A stretch of 64,000 bases of DNA from assembly GCA_041687395.1 (NCBI GenBank), contig JAWLCA010000009.1:62001-126000 (forward strand), given 5' to 3'. Position 1 is the stretch's first letter. Each line of letters begins with the position of its first letter. Under the pieces are notes generated by a model, which ran no database searches, was not told the origin of the DNA, and worked only from the letters and a program-made list of their open reading frames with translations. Both the position numbers and the translations under genes were made by a program. Below, in pieces: positions 8,574 through 17,232 of this stretch. This DNA is from JAWLCA01 sp041687395. GTDB taxonomy: Bacteria > Pseudomonadota > Alphaproteobacteria > Rhodobacterales > Rhodobacteraceae.

Positions 8574-10247
8574 TTACCCCTCCAGCGCGGTGGACACGGC
8601 GGCGGAAATGCGCCCCGCATCGGCCCGCGGCAACGCAAGGTACGGCGCGCCCAGCAGACCTGCCAGTGTGGACAGCGCCGCCTCGGGCCGCACGCCGGTG
8701 TCGATGACGATGCCCGGCGTCCCCTGGACCCGCAGCGCGCGGGCCAGCATTGTCGCATCCTCGGCTGCCATCGTGCGATTGGCCGAGCCATCAAGGGCGA
8801 TATTCGCCCGCCCGTCGGTCAGCAGCGCGATGGTCGGCGTCATGCCCCGACCCCGCGCCATCCCCGCCACTTCCATCGCGGCGCGCAGGCCCGCTGCCAG
8901 CGGCGTGCCGCCGCCGCCAGGCAGGGCGGCCAGCCGCCGCTTGGTCTGCACCAGGCTGCGGGTGGGCGGCAGCAGAAGTTCCGCGCCTTGCCCGCGAAAC
9001 GCCACCAGCGCGACATGATCGCGCCGGGCATAGGCCTCGGTCAGCAGCATCTCCACCGCGCCCTTGGCCTCGGCCAGTCGCGCAAGAGCGGCGGAGCCTG
9101 AGGCATCGACGGTGAAAATCAGCAGCCGGTCGGATTTCTCCTCATACCGGCGCAGGCGGATGTCTTCGGGCCGAATGTGCAGAACGCGGGGCGTGACCGC
9201 CGTCTTCCGCCGCAACGGCTGCCACGGGGCGGCGGCCCGAAGCGTGGCCACGAGATCGATCTTCGCCTGCCCGTCGATCCGCCCTGCGCGCGGTGTCAGC
9301 GGCCGGCCTCGCCGGTTACCCTTTTTCACCGCGCCGGCACCGGCCCCGGATTTCGCCGCTCGCGCGGCCTTACCGGCCGCGATGCGGGCCAACAGGTCGG
9401 CGGGCAGCAGCGCCTTGGCGGCCTCCAACAGAACCTCCTCGGGGATCTGCGGCTCGGGCGTCTCGCCTTCGCCCTCGGGCGGATCGGGCGGCGTGTCGTC
9501 GGGTTCCGGCTCTGGCGGGTCTTCTCTTTCCTGCTCGGGCACCTGCGTTGCGCGTGGGGCAAAGACCAGCTCCACCGCCGCGCGCAGGTCGTCGTCGCCG
9601 ACCACGTTGCGGCCCATCAGCGCCGCGTGCGCGCGCGCCGCTCGCAGTGCCAGCAGAGGCGCGCGCAGCGAGTCGATTCCCAGCCGCGCGGCGACGCGGG
9701 CGAGATCGGCCAGCGCCTCCGGCCCCGCCGTCACCGCGGCCAGTCGGTCGTGGGCCGCCGGGTCGGGGGGACTTAGCTGGGCGGTTCCGCCCCAGGCCAG
9801 ACCGTCGAGATCAAGTTGAAAAGCCAGCCGGTCGGCCAGACCCGAGGGCAGCGTTTCGTCGGCTTCCACGCCCTCGTCCAGCGCAATCAGGCAGAGGTGC
9901 GCGGCCCCATCCAGCGCGCCCGACAGCCGCGCGGCAAGACCGGCGGCGCACCGTTCGGCCATCGTCAGGACCAGCGTCGCCGGGCGGGCCAGCAGACCTG
10001 CCTGCCGAACCACCCGCCCCTCGGCCAGCGTCGCGGTCAGATCCACGCCGCCGAACAGTTGCTCGTCTGCGATGCCGGGATGGATGCGGCGCAGGGGCAG
10101 CGGCAGCTCGGGCAGGGCGTCGGTCACCCGGTCCCGCACCGGCCCCGACCGCGCGCGCAGCCACAGCCCGCCCAGCCCGGCCGGATCGACCGCAAGCAGC
10201 CGCAGCGCCAGATCCAGCCGTTGCCAGAGGGGGGCGGGATCGGTCAC
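8574..10247 (-). CDS. bchD: Magnesium chelatase subunit D
   Basis: 557 aa. N-terminal AAA+-like domain (about 1-220) without a functional P-loop, an acidic proline-rich linker at about 240-280 (EDPPEPEPDDTPPDPPEGE), and a C-terminal integrin-I/vWA domain with the MIDAS motif DASGSAALARL and TDGRANIALDG. With BchI and BchH it inserts Mg2+ into protoporphyrin IX, the first committed step to bacteriochlorophyll. It overlaps the 3' end of bchI by 4 bp. Architecture and length are normal. Confidence 0.94.
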   Translation of the reverse strand: MTDPAPLWQRLDLALRLLAVDPAGLGGLWLRARSGPVRDRVTDALPELPLPLRRIHPGIADEQLFGGVDLTATLAEGRVVRQAGLLARPATLVLTMAERCAAGLAARLSGALDGAAHLCLIALDEGVEADETLPSGLADRLAFQLDLDGLAWGGTAQLSPPDPAAHDRLAAVTAGPEALADLARVAARLGIDSLRAPLLALRAARAHAALMGRNVVGDDDLRAAVELVFAPRATQVPEQEREDPPEPEPDDTPPDPPEGEGETPEPQIPEEVLLEAAKALLPADLLARIAAGKAARAAKSGAGAGAVKKGNRRGRPLTPRAGRIDGQAKIDLVATLRAAAPWQPLRRKTAVTPRVLHIRPEDIRLRRYEEKSDRLLIFTVDASGSAALARLAEAKGAVEMLLTEAYARRDHVALVAFRGQGAELLLPPTRSLVQTKRRLAALPGGGGTPLAAGLRAAMEVAGMARGRGMTPTIALLTDGRANIALDGSANRTMAAEDATMLARALRVQGTPGIVIDTGVRPEAALSTLAGLLGAPYLALPRADAGRISAAVSTALEG

Positions 10248-11248
10248 CCCAGGACTTCCTCGACCATGCGGATGACGCGGGTGCCCGATCCGGCCTCGTC
10301 CAGCGGGTCGCGGCGCAGGCGGTGACGTAGCGCCATTGGGGCGATGCGGCGGACGTGATCGCGCCCGATCGCCTCGGCCCCCTCATAGGCCGCGAGCGCA
10401 CGACCGGTCCGCAAAAGCGTCAACTCGCCGCGCAGACCGTCCGATCCCAGCGCCACGCACAATTCGGCGCAGTCGCGCAGCACTGCCTCGGGCGTCTTCA
10501 TCGCCGCGAGCCGGTCGCGGGCCGTGAGGATCTGCTTGCGCAGGGCCGTGTCCTTGCGCGACCATTTCTTCATGAACGCCTCGCTGTCATTCTCGTAGGC
10601 GTCGCGCCGCCGCACCACCTCGATCCGCGCCTCGATATCCTTGGAACTGCCCACCTCCACCGACAGGCCGAAGCGGTCCAGCAGCTGCGGGCGCAGCTCG
10701 CCCTCTTCCGGGTTGCCGGACCCGACAAGCACGAAACGCGCGGCGTGGCGGATCGACAGCCCCTCACGCTCCACCACGTTGCGGCCCGATTGCGCCACGT
10801 CCAGCAAAAGGTCGACGATGTGATCCTCCAGCAGGTTTACCTCGTCGATATACAGATATCCGCGATTGGCGCGCGCCAGCAGTCCCGGCTCGAACGCCTT
10901 TTCGCCCCGCGTCAGCGCGCGCTCGATATCCAGCGCGCCGACCACCCGATCCTCGGTCGCGCCAAGCGGCAAGTCGATCACGGGGGTGGGCCGGGTCACG
11001 ATCTTCTTTGACTGCACCGCCGCCCAGTCCGGGCAATCCTCGGGCCGGGCGGAGTTTACCGGGCAGCCCTCGACCACCTTGATCGGCGGCAGAAGGGCCG
11101 CGAGAGCGCGCACGGCGGTGGACTTCCCGGTGCCCCGGTCGCCGAACACCAGTACGCCGCCGATGCCGGGGTCGATGGCGGTCAGCACCATAGCCTGTTT
11201 CATCTCTTCCTGACCGACGATGGCGGTAAAGGGGAAGGGGGCGGTCAT
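10244..11248 (-). CDS. bchI: Magnesium chelatase ATPase subunit I
   Basis: 334 aa AAA+ ATPase. Walker A GDRGTGKSTAVRAL, Walker B YIDEVNLLEDH, sensor region LVGSGNPEEGELRPQLLDRFG. It forms a hexameric motor with BchD that drives Mg2+ insertion by BchH. The start overlaps the end of crtA by 4 bp. The gene lies in the classical Rhodobacter order crtA-bchI-bchD-bchO. Confidence 0.96.
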   Translation of the reverse strand: MTAPFPFTAIVGQEEMKQAMVLTAIDPGIGGVLVFGDRGTGKSTAVRALAALLPPIKVVEGCPVNSARPEDCPDWAAVQSKKIVTRPTPVIDLPLGATEDRVVGALDIERALTRGEKAFEPGLLARANRGYLYIDEVNLLEDHIVDLLLDVAQSGRNVVEREGLSIRHAARFVLVGSGNPEEGELRPQLLDRFGLSVEVGSSKDIEARIEVVRRRDAYENDSEAFMKKWSRKDTALRKQILTARDRLAAMKTPEAVLRDCAELCVALGSDGLRGELTLLRTGRALAAYEGAEAIGRDHVRRIAPMALRHRLRRDPLDEAGSGTRVIRMVEEVLG

Positions 11249-11955
11249 GCGGGTATCCTTTCAAGTCGGGCAAGCGGGCTGACCCCGCTCCAGGTGCCCA
11301 CATCTCCCAGGATGCGGAACCGGGCGTACAGCTCTTCGGAGAACCACAGCCCGTCGCGCACGGCGCGGATCGCGCGGGCGTGCGGACCGTCGGCACGGGC
11401 AAAGGCGGCCATGCTGGCGGTATCGGGCCAGATCGAAAAGGTCACCTGATGCAGAAGCGGAAGCTCCCCGATGCCGATCTTGAAAGCGACATTGGGATCG
11501 TCGCCGATTACGTCTGAAATCGCCGGCACCCGGCCCCAAAATTTCAGCGCGACCGAGGGCTTGATCGTCGCCCGCGTCAGCGCGGCCAGCGGGCCGGGGG
11601 TGGGAACAGCCGTTACCGGAAAGGGGTCGCGCCCCGACCATTTCCCGCGCGTCGAGGTTGGCGCCAAGAAGACGGTCCAGCTTTCTGCCGCATGGTCGCG
11701 GTAGCGGTCGAAGACAGCGGCGGTGCCCACACGGTCGCGTGCCGTGGCCTCATCCGCCCAGGTGGCGAGGATCGCATAGACGGCGGTGTTGGGCAGCGGC
11801 GTGAACCCTTCGCCCGTGCCCGATCCGCAGAGTTTCCAGAAGCCGATATCTGGCACGCGTGACAGCGCCAGGCGCGCGGCGCCCATCTGCCCCAGCGCCC
11901 AGAGCCGGGCGAGGGTGCCGTCGAATCGAAAGAAAGACAGGCTGACGGCAGTCAG
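11245..11955 (-). CDS. crtA: Spheroidene monooxygenase
   Basis: CrtA oxidises spheroidene to spheroidenone under oxic conditions. Conserved FWKLCGSGTGEGFTPLPNT and TVFLAPTSTRGKWSG are present. The first ATG (11886) would cut off about 23 family-conserved residues: the frame upstream reads LTAVSLSFFRFDGTLARL then WALGQ, which matches the CrtA N-terminus. No ATG, GTG or TTG exists between the upstream in-frame stop and that region. A GGGGGA at 11967-11962 lies 6 nt before CTG 11955, so CTG is proposed as start (ATC 11961 is the alternative). It gives 236 aa. First gene of the crtA-bchIDO operon. Confidence 0.9.
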   Translation of the reverse strand: MTAVSLSFFRFDGTLARLWALGQMGAARLALSRVPDIGFWKLCGSGTGEGFTPLPNTAVYAILATWADEATARDRVGTAAVFDRYRDHAAESWTVFLAPTSTRGKWSGRDPFPVTAVPTPGPLAALTRATIKPSVALKFWGRVPAISDVIGDDPNVAFKIGIGELPLLHQVTFSIWPDTASMAAFARADGPHARAIRAVRDGLWFSEELYARFRILGDVGTWSGVSPLARLERIPA

Positions 11956-11984
11956 AGCGATTCCCCCGGTTGGTTCCCTTTGGG

Positions 11985-12002
11985 TGTCAACTTACACTGA
12001 CA
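11985..12002. promoter_or_regulatory. PpsR/CrtJ binding site 1 (TGT-N12-ACA)
   Basis: TGTCAACTTACACTGACA is an exact TGT-N12-ACA site between the divergent crtA and crtI genes. PpsR/CrtJ represses photosynthesis genes aerobically from such sites, normally in pairs. The site is nearer crtA (start about 30 bp away). Confidence 0.8.
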
Positions 12003-12061
12003 CATTGACGCTGCAATGAAAAGATTTCTGGACGAAATGGTGCGCTGCACTTAGGATTTGG

Positions 12062-12079
12062 TGTAAGGCAAACTGGACA
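12062..12079. promoter_or_regulatory. PpsR/CrtJ binding site 2 (TGT-N12-ACA)
   Basis: TGTAAGGCAAACTGGACA is a second exact TGT-N12-ACA site, 77 bp after the first and 18 bp before the crtI start. The pair is the expected layout for cooperative PpsR/CrtJ repression of crtA-bchIDO and crtIB-tspO. Confidence 0.8.
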
Positions 12080-12097
12080 CAAAGGGGGCGCCAGCCC

Positions 12098-13657
12098 ATG
12101 CAGACCCGAATCCCGCCAGAAATGGCCGCTGCCAAGGCACCCCGCGCGGTGGTGATTGGTGCCGGGCTGGGCGGCCTTGCCTCGGCGATGCGACTGGGCG
12201 CCAAGGGCTACCGCGTGACCGTGGTCGACCGGCTGAACATGCCCGGCGGGCGCGGGTCTGCGATCATCGAGAACGGGCATCGGTTCGACCTGGGCCCAAC
12301 GATCGTGACCGTCCCGCAGGGGCTGCGCGAGTTGTGGGCGGCCTGCGGGCGCGACTTCGACGCCGATGTCGATCTGCGCCCGCTTGATCCGTTCTACGAG
12401 ATCCGATTTGCCGACGGTTCCACCTTCACGGCCCGTCAGAACACCGAGGCCATGCGGGCCGAGGTCGCGCGGCTGTCGCCGGGCGATTTGGCGGGCTACG
12501 ACAAGTTCCTGAAGGACAGCGAGCGGCGTTACTGGTTCGGTTTCGAGGATCTTGGCCGGCGGCCGATGAACAAGCTGGCCGATCTGATCAAGGTGCTACC
12601 GACCTTCGGCATGCTGCGGGCAGACAAGTCGGTCTATGCGCACGCGACGTCTCGGGTGAAGGACGAGCGTCTGCGCATGGCGCTGTCGTTCCATCCGTTG
12701 TTCATCGGGGGCGATCCGTTCCACGTCACCTCGATGTATATCCTTGTCAGTCATCTGGAGAAGGAATTCGGCGTCCACTATGCGATGGGCGGAGTCGCGG
12801 CGATTGCAGCGGCGATGGCGGGTGTCGTCGCCGATCAGGGCGGCACGATCCGGCTGGGCGAAGAGGTGGACGAGATCCTGATCCGCCAAGGCCGGGCCGG
12901 GGGCGTCAAGCTTGCCACGGGCGAGGTGATGACCGCCGATGTCGTGGTGTCGAACGCCGATGCCGGGCATACTTACATGCGGCTTCTGCGCAATCACGCC
13001 CGCCGCCGCTGGACGGATCGGAAGCTCGGCAGCCGCCGTTGGTCGATGGGGCTGTTCGTCTGGTATTTTGGGACGAAGGGCACCCGCGACTTATGGCCCG
13101 ATGTGGGGCACCACACGATCCTCAGCCATCCGCGCTATCAGGGGCTGGTGCGCGACATCTTCATCAACGGCAAGCTGTCGGATGACATGAGCCTTTATGT
13201 CCACCGGCCCAGCGTCACCGACCCCAGCGTGGCGCCCGAGGGTGGGGATACCTTCTACGCACTCTCGCCCGTCCCGCACCTCGGCTTCGACAACGGGGTG
13301 GACTGGGCCGAGCAGGCGGAGCCCTATCGCGCGCAGGTACAGAAGGTGCTGGAAGAGAAGCTGCTTCCGGGGCTGGACGATCACGTCTCGGCCTCGCTCA
13401 CCTATACGCCGCTGGATTTCCGCGACCGGTATCTGTCGCCCTTCGGCTCTGGATTCTCGATCGAGCCGCGCATTCTACAAAGCGCATGGTTCCGGCCGCA
13501 TAACGTGTCCGAGGAACTGCCGGGCCTGTATTTGGCCGGCGCGGGCACGCATCCGGGCGCGGGGCTGCCAGGTGTCATCGCTTCGGCCGAGGTGCTGGGA
13601 GAACTGGTGCCGGATGCCGCCGTCACGGCCCCCGCGATGAAGGCGGCCGCCGAATGA
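12098..13657 (+). CDS. crtI: Phytoene desaturase (neurosporene-forming CrtI type)
   Basis: 519 aa FAD enzyme that introduces double bonds into phytoene. N-terminal dinucleotide-binding AVVIGAGLGGLASAMRLG, then DRLNMPGGRGSAI, and the C-terminal carotenoid-desaturase signature LYLAGAGTHPGAGLPGVIAS. In CrtA-containing purple bacteria this enzyme makes neurosporene by three desaturations; the number of steps cannot be read from sequence. It overlaps crtB by 4 bp. The start lies just after PpsR site 2, consistent with redox control. Confidence 0.94.
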   Translation: MQTRIPPEMAAAKAPRAVVIGAGLGGLASAMRLGAKGYRVTVVDRLNMPGGRGSAIIENGHRFDLGPTIVTVPQGLRELWAACGRDFDADVDLRPLDPFYEIRFADGSTFTARQNTEAMRAEVARLSPGDLAGYDKFLKDSERRYWFGFEDLGRRPMNKLADLIKVLPTFGMLRADKSVYAHATSRVKDERLRMALSFHPLFIGGDPFHVTSMYILVSHLEKEFGVHYAMGGVAAIAAAMAGVVADQGGTIRLGEEVDEILIRQGRAGGVKLATGEVMTADVVVSNADAGHTYMRLLRNHARRRWTDRKLGSRRWSMGLFVWYFGTKGTRDLWPDVGHHTILSHPRYQGLVRDIFINGKLSDDMSLYVHRPSVTDPSVAPEGGDTFYALSPVPHLGFDNGVDWAEQAEPYRAQVQKVLEEKLLPGLDDHVSASLTYTPLDFRDRYLSPFGSGFSIEPRILQSAWFRPHNVSEELPGLYLAGAGTHPGAGLPGVIASAEVLGELVPDAAVTAPAMKAAAE

Positions 13658-14694
13658 TCGACCCCGCCGACATGACCCATTGCGAAGAGGCGATCCGCCA
13701 CGGGTCGCTGTCGTTCCATGCGGCCTCGCGCCTGCTGCCGACCAATGTGCGCGACCCGGCGCTCGCCCTCTATGCCTTTTGCCGGCTGGCCGACGACGCG
13801 GTGGACTTGAACGCGGAAAAACCGGCGGCGGTGCTGTCGCTGCGTGATCGGCTGGACCTGTGCTACACCGGTCGGCCGCGGAACACGCCCGCCGACCGTG
13901 CCTTTGCCGCGATGATCGACGAGCACCAGATGCCGCGCGAACTGCCAGAGGCGCTGCTGGAAGGCTTCGCCTGGGACGCGATGGGGCGGCAGTATCGCAG
14001 CCTGTCGGACCTGCACGCCTATGCCGCGCGGGTGGCGGCGGCGGTGGGGGCGATGATGACCGTTCTGATGGGCGTGCGCGACGCCGACGCGCTGGCGAGG
14101 GCCTGCGATCTGGGGGTGGCGATGCAGCTGACCAACATCGCCCGCGATGTGGGCGAGGATGCGGCGGCGGGACGCATTTACCTGCCGCTCGACTGGCTGG
14201 ACGAGGCCGGTGTGGACCCGTACGCCTTTCTGGCCGACCCGCGCCCGCTGCCGGGGCTGACGCGTCGGCTGCTGCTGGCGGCCGAGCGGTTGTATTTCAG
14301 GGCCGAGGCAGGCGTGCCGCGACTGCCCGCCGCCTGCCGCCCGGGCATCTATGCCGCCCGCCACATCTATGCGGCCATCGGGGCGGACGTCGCGCGGGCG
14401 GGGTTCGACAGCGTGACCCGGCGGGCGCGGACGACAACGCGGCAGAAGCTGATGCTTCTGGCGCTGGCATACGCGCGTTCGGGAACCAGTCTTTTGTTGC
14501 CTGCACCGGCCACGCTTTACGCCGATCCGTTGCCCGAATGCGCCTTTCTGGTCGAGGCCGCGGCGCGCGGTCGACCGGCCCGCGGAACTTGGGGCGAGGG
14601 GCGGGCGGGCACGCTGGTTGCGGCGCTGGCGGCGCTGGAAACGCGGGACAGGGAGCGCGGCGCCTTGATGGCGGGGGGGCGGCGTACTATCTGA
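13654..14694 (+). CDS. crtB: Phytoene synthase
   Basis: 346 aa trans-isoprenyl diphosphate synthase-type enzyme that condenses two geranylgeranyl diphosphates to phytoene. Two aspartate-rich motifs are visible: DDAVDLNAE (about 48-56) and DVGEDAAAGRIYLP (about 164-177). It is coupled to crtI by an ATGA overlap and followed within 6 bp by tspO. Together crtI and crtB supply carotenoid to the crtA product pathway. Length is normal. Confidence 0.94.
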   Translation: MIDPADMTHCEEAIRHGSLSFHAASRLLPTNVRDPALALYAFCRLADDAVDLNAEKPAAVLSLRDRLDLCYTGRPRNTPADRAFAAMIDEHQMPRELPEALLEGFAWDAMGRQYRSLSDLHAYAARVAAAVGAMMTVLMGVRDADALARACDLGVAMQLTNIARDVGEDAAAGRIYLPLDWLDEAGVDPYAFLADPRPLPGLTRRLLLAAERLYFRAEAGVPRLPAACRPGIYAARHIYAAIGADVARAGFDSVTRRARTTTRQKLMLLALAYARSGTSLLLPAPATLYADPLPECAFLVEAAARGRPARGTWGEGRAGTLVAALAALETRDRERGALMAGGRRTI

Positions 14695-14699
14695 CCGGG

Positions 14700-15170
14700 A
14701 TGGATTGGCCCGTATTCCTCGTCTTTCTGGCCGCCTCGGGTGCGGCGGCGGCCACGGGAGCGATGTTTTCGCCCGGCGAGTGGTATCAGCGCCTTGTGAA
14801 ACCGACCTGGACGCCGCCGGACTGGCTGTTCCCCTTCGCCTGGACCGTCCTTTACCTGTCGAGCGCCTATGCGGCGTCCCGCGTTGCGGGGCTTGAGGGG
14901 TCGGCGCTGGCGATGGCGTTCTGGGCGATGCAGATTGCCTTCAACACGCTCTGGTCACCGGTCTTCTTCGGGTTGCACCGGATCAGTGCGGCGATGGTGG
15001 CGCTGGTGGGACTGTGGATGGCCGTCGTGGGCACCTTCTGGACCTTCCTGCAACTCGACCTGATCGCGGGGCTGCTGATCGCGCCCTATGTGGTCTGGGG
15101 CACCTATGCCGGGGCGCTGAATCTGGCGATCCTGTTCCTGAACCGCCGTGGGGTCCCGGAAGGGGCCTGA
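14700..15170 (+). CDS. tspO: Tryptophan-rich sensory protein TspO (CrtK)
   Basis: 156 aa membrane protein with five predicted helices, rich in Trp, matching TspO/MBR: WYQRLVKPTWTPPDWLFPFAW, then NTLWSPVFFGLHR and YAGALNLAILFLN. TspO binds tetrapyrroles in the outer membrane of Rhodobacter and negatively modulates photosynthesis gene expression in response to oxygen. It follows crtB with a 5-bp gap, the same order as in Rhodobacter (crtI-crtB-tspO). Five nt after its stop lies a copy of the CACGCGTG repeat. Confidence 0.92.
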   Translation: MDWPVFLVFLAASGAAAATGAMFSPGEWYQRLVKPTWTPPDWLFPFAWTVLYLSSAYAASRVAGLEGSALAMAFWAMQIAFNTLWSPVFFGLHRISAAMVALVGLWMAVVGTFWTFLQLDLIAGLLIAPYVVWGTYAGALNLAILFLNRRGVPEGA

Positions 15171-15175
15171 GCGGG

Positions 15176-15254
15176 TTGTCCACGCGTGGACAAAATCTCA
15201 TGCTATTGAAAATACAAGATATTCCTTTGTTTTTTTACGTGGACTTAACCGTTG
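15176..15254 (+). repeat. CACGCGTG composite intergenic repeat, copy 3
   Basis: Palindrome TTGTCCACGCGTGGACAA (15176-15193), 5 nt after the tspO stop, then CATGCTATTGAAAATAC, a T-rich stretch and TTAACCGTTGC (15245-15255). Between the convergent tspO and the regulator gene. The outer palindrome bases differ from copies 1 and 2 in a compensated way. Confidence 0.8.
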
Positions 15255-15281
15255 CGCACCCCGGCCGAGCCGAAAAGCGCG

Positions 15282-16250
15282 CTAGCCGCCCCCGCGTCGC
15301 AGCGCCATCGGGGCCTGCCCGAACTGCCGCCGGAACGCCCGTGACAGCGCCGACTGCGACGAGAATCCGCAGCGCAGCGCGATCTGCTGCACCGGGTGGC
15401 GCGTGTCCACCACCAACCGCCGCGCCGCCTGCAGCCGGAGCCTGAGCGCCCAGGCGCCAGGCCCCATGCCGAGGTCGCGGCGAAACAGCATTTCCAGCCG
15501 CCGGGGTGACAGCCCGACCGCGGCGGCGGTGGCGGCGACGGGCTCGGGTGCGTCCAGCCGTGCCTCCATCCGGGCGATCGCGGCCATAACGCGCGCGTCG
15601 GTCGCGGGGCGGGCGTGGGGCACGACCTGCGGCGTGGCGGCGGGCCGGGGATCGTGCAGGAACGACGCCGCGACCTGCGCTGCCACCGCCTGTCCCTGCC
15701 GCATGCCGATCAGGTGCAGCATCAGATCGACCGCCGCCCCGGCGCCGCCGGCGGTGAAGCGCGCCCCGGAAATCACGAAACGGTCTGCCAGCACGTCCAC
15801 CTGCGGATGGGCGGCGGCGAAATCCTCCAGATCCTCCCAATGGACGGTCGCGCGGTGACCTGCGAGCAGCCCGGCGCGCGCCAACACCCAGGCCCCGGCA
15901 TCGACACCCCCCATCGCCCGCAGGTGCGGCGCCATCCGGCGCAGCGCGGCCAGCAGCGGGCGCTGCGCCACCTCGGCCTGGCGAAAGCCGGCGACGACGA
16001 TCAGCGCCTCGGCCGCGTCTGCGGTCAGCGCGGCGTCAGCGGGCATCGTGATCCCGCAGGACAGCGGCACTGGCGCGCCATCGGCGGATACCACGCGCCA
16101 GCGATAGGCCGTCTGCCCAAGGTGCCGGTTGGCGCTGCGCAGCGGGTCCAGCACGGCCGCCAGCGCGCTGAGGGAGGCCTGAGGCAGCAGCAGCACCGAA
16201 AGCGCCAGCGGGCGCGGATCGGGGGCGAAGAGCGTTGCGTTCTGGGTCAC
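15282..16250 (-). CDS. cdhR: GlxA-family AraC-type regulator, probably the carnitine regulator CdhR
   Basis: 322 aa: N-terminal DJ-1/PfpI-like glutamine amidotransferase-like domain (about 15-180), lacking an obvious catalytic Cys elbow, and a C-terminal AraC helix-turn-helix pair (about 230-318) with AATAAAVGLSPRRLEMLFRR and the second-helix signature PVQQIALRCGFSSQSALSRA. The start is set at GTG 16250 because the earlier open frame lacks protein-like sequence and runs into the divergent gene. It is divergent from a carnitine catabolic operon, as CdhR is in Pseudomonas. Ligand carnitine is an inference from position. Confidence 0.75.
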   Translation of the reverse strand: MTQNATLFAPDPRPLALSVLLLPQASLSALAAVLDPLRSANRHLGQTAYRWRVVSADGAPVPLSCGITMPADAALTADAAEALIVVAGFRQAEVAQRPLLAALRRMAPHLRAMGGVDAGAWVLARAGLLAGHRATVHWEDLEDFAAAHPQVDVLADRFVISGARFTAGGAGAAVDLMLHLIGMRQGQAVAAQVAASFLHDPRPAATPQVVPHARPATDARVMAAIARMEARLDAPEPVAATAAAVGLSPRRLEMLFRRDLGMGPGAWALRLRLQAARRLVVDTRHPVQQIALRCGFSSQSALSRAFRRQFGQAPMALRRGGG

Positions 16251-16323
16251 GAAGATTTCGTAAATCGCAAAACTTGGACCCGCAAGCCTGCTATGGTGCG
16301 CGCAATCAGGAGAAGGGGGAACC

Positions 16324-17232
16324 ATGCCGCTGACCATGAACCGCGAGGTCTTCATCACCTGCGCCGTCACCGGATCGGGCGGCACGCAGGACCGCAGCCC
16401 GCATGTGCCGCGCAGCCCGGCGCAGATCGCCGACAGTGCCATCGCGGCCGCCAGGGCCGGCGCGGCGGTGGTGCATTGCCACGTCCGCGACCCGGAAACC
16501 GGCGTGCCGTCGCGCGACCCGGCGCTGTACCGCGAGGTGACCGAGAGGATCAGGGATGCCGGCACCGACGTCGTGCTGAACCTGACCGCCGGAATGGGCG
16601 GTGATCTGGTCTTTGACGGCACCGAGGCGATGAACCGGATGAGCCAGAAATCCGACATGGCGAGCGCGGAAGAGCGGGTGCAGCACGTGGTCGAGTGCCG
16701 GCCCGAGATCTGCACGCTGGATTGCGGCACGATGAACTTTGCCGAGGCCGACTATCTTATGGTCAACACGCCGGGCATGTTGCGCGACATGGCGGCGCGG
16801 ATGGTGGCATCGGGCGTGCGGATCGAGATTGAGGCTTTTGATACCGGCCATCTGTGGTTCGCGCGGCAACTGGTCGAGGAAGGGATCATCCCCGATCCGG
16901 TGCTGGTGCAGCTGTGCATGGGCGTGCCCTGGGGCGCGCCGGATGACCTCAATACCTTCATGGCGATGGTGAACAACGTGCCGGCGGGCTGGCACTGGTC
17001 GGCGTTCGCGCTGGGGCGGCACCAGATGGCCTATGTCGCCGCCGCCGTACTGGCGGGCGGCAACGTGCGCGTGGGATTGGAGGACAACCTGTGGCTGGGC
17101 AAGGGCGAACTGGCCACCAACGCGCAACTGGTCGAACGCGCGGTGACGATCATCGAGGCGATGGGCGCCCGCGTGATCGGCCCCGACGAGGTGCGCGCGC
17201 GGCTGAAGCTGGATAAGAGGGCACCGAGATGA
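16324..17232 (+). CDS. cdhC: Dehydrocarnitine cleavage enzyme (BKACE family, CdhC-like)
   Basis: 302 aa beta-keto acid cleavage enzyme (formerly DUF849). Zinc-binding and catalytic motifs: VVHCHVRDPETGVPSRD (two His), VLNLTAGMGG, EICTLDCGTMNF, and VGLEDNLWLGKGELATNAQ. In carnitine catabolism the enzyme condenses 3-dehydrocarnitine with acetyl-CoA to give betainyl-CoA and acetoacetate. The start follows AGGAGAAGGGGG. It overlaps the next gene, a carnitine dehydrogenase-thioesterase fusion, by 4 bp; that context picks the carnitine substrate among BKACE options. Confidence 0.85.
   Translation: MPLTMNREVFITCAVTGSGGTQDRSPHVPRSPAQIADSAIAAARAGAAVVHCHVRDPETGVPSRDPALYREVTERIRDAGTDVVLNLTAGMGGDLVFDGTEAMNRMSQKSDMASAEERVQHVVECRPEICTLDCGTMNFAEADYLMVNTPGMLRDMAARMVASGVRIEIEAFDTGHLWFARQLVEEGIIPDPVLVQLCMGVPWGAPDDLNTFMAMVNNVPAGWHWSAFALGRHQMAYVAAAVLAGGNVRVGLEDNLWLGKGELATNAQLVERAVTIIEAMGARVIGPDEVRARLKLDKRAPR

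Noticed and set aside
15176..15193. The CACGCGTG palindromes as parS sites
   Set aside because: ParB sites have the core TTTCACGTGAAA; here the centre is CACGCGTG with different arms, and six dispersed copies in 35 kb do not fit a parS cluster.
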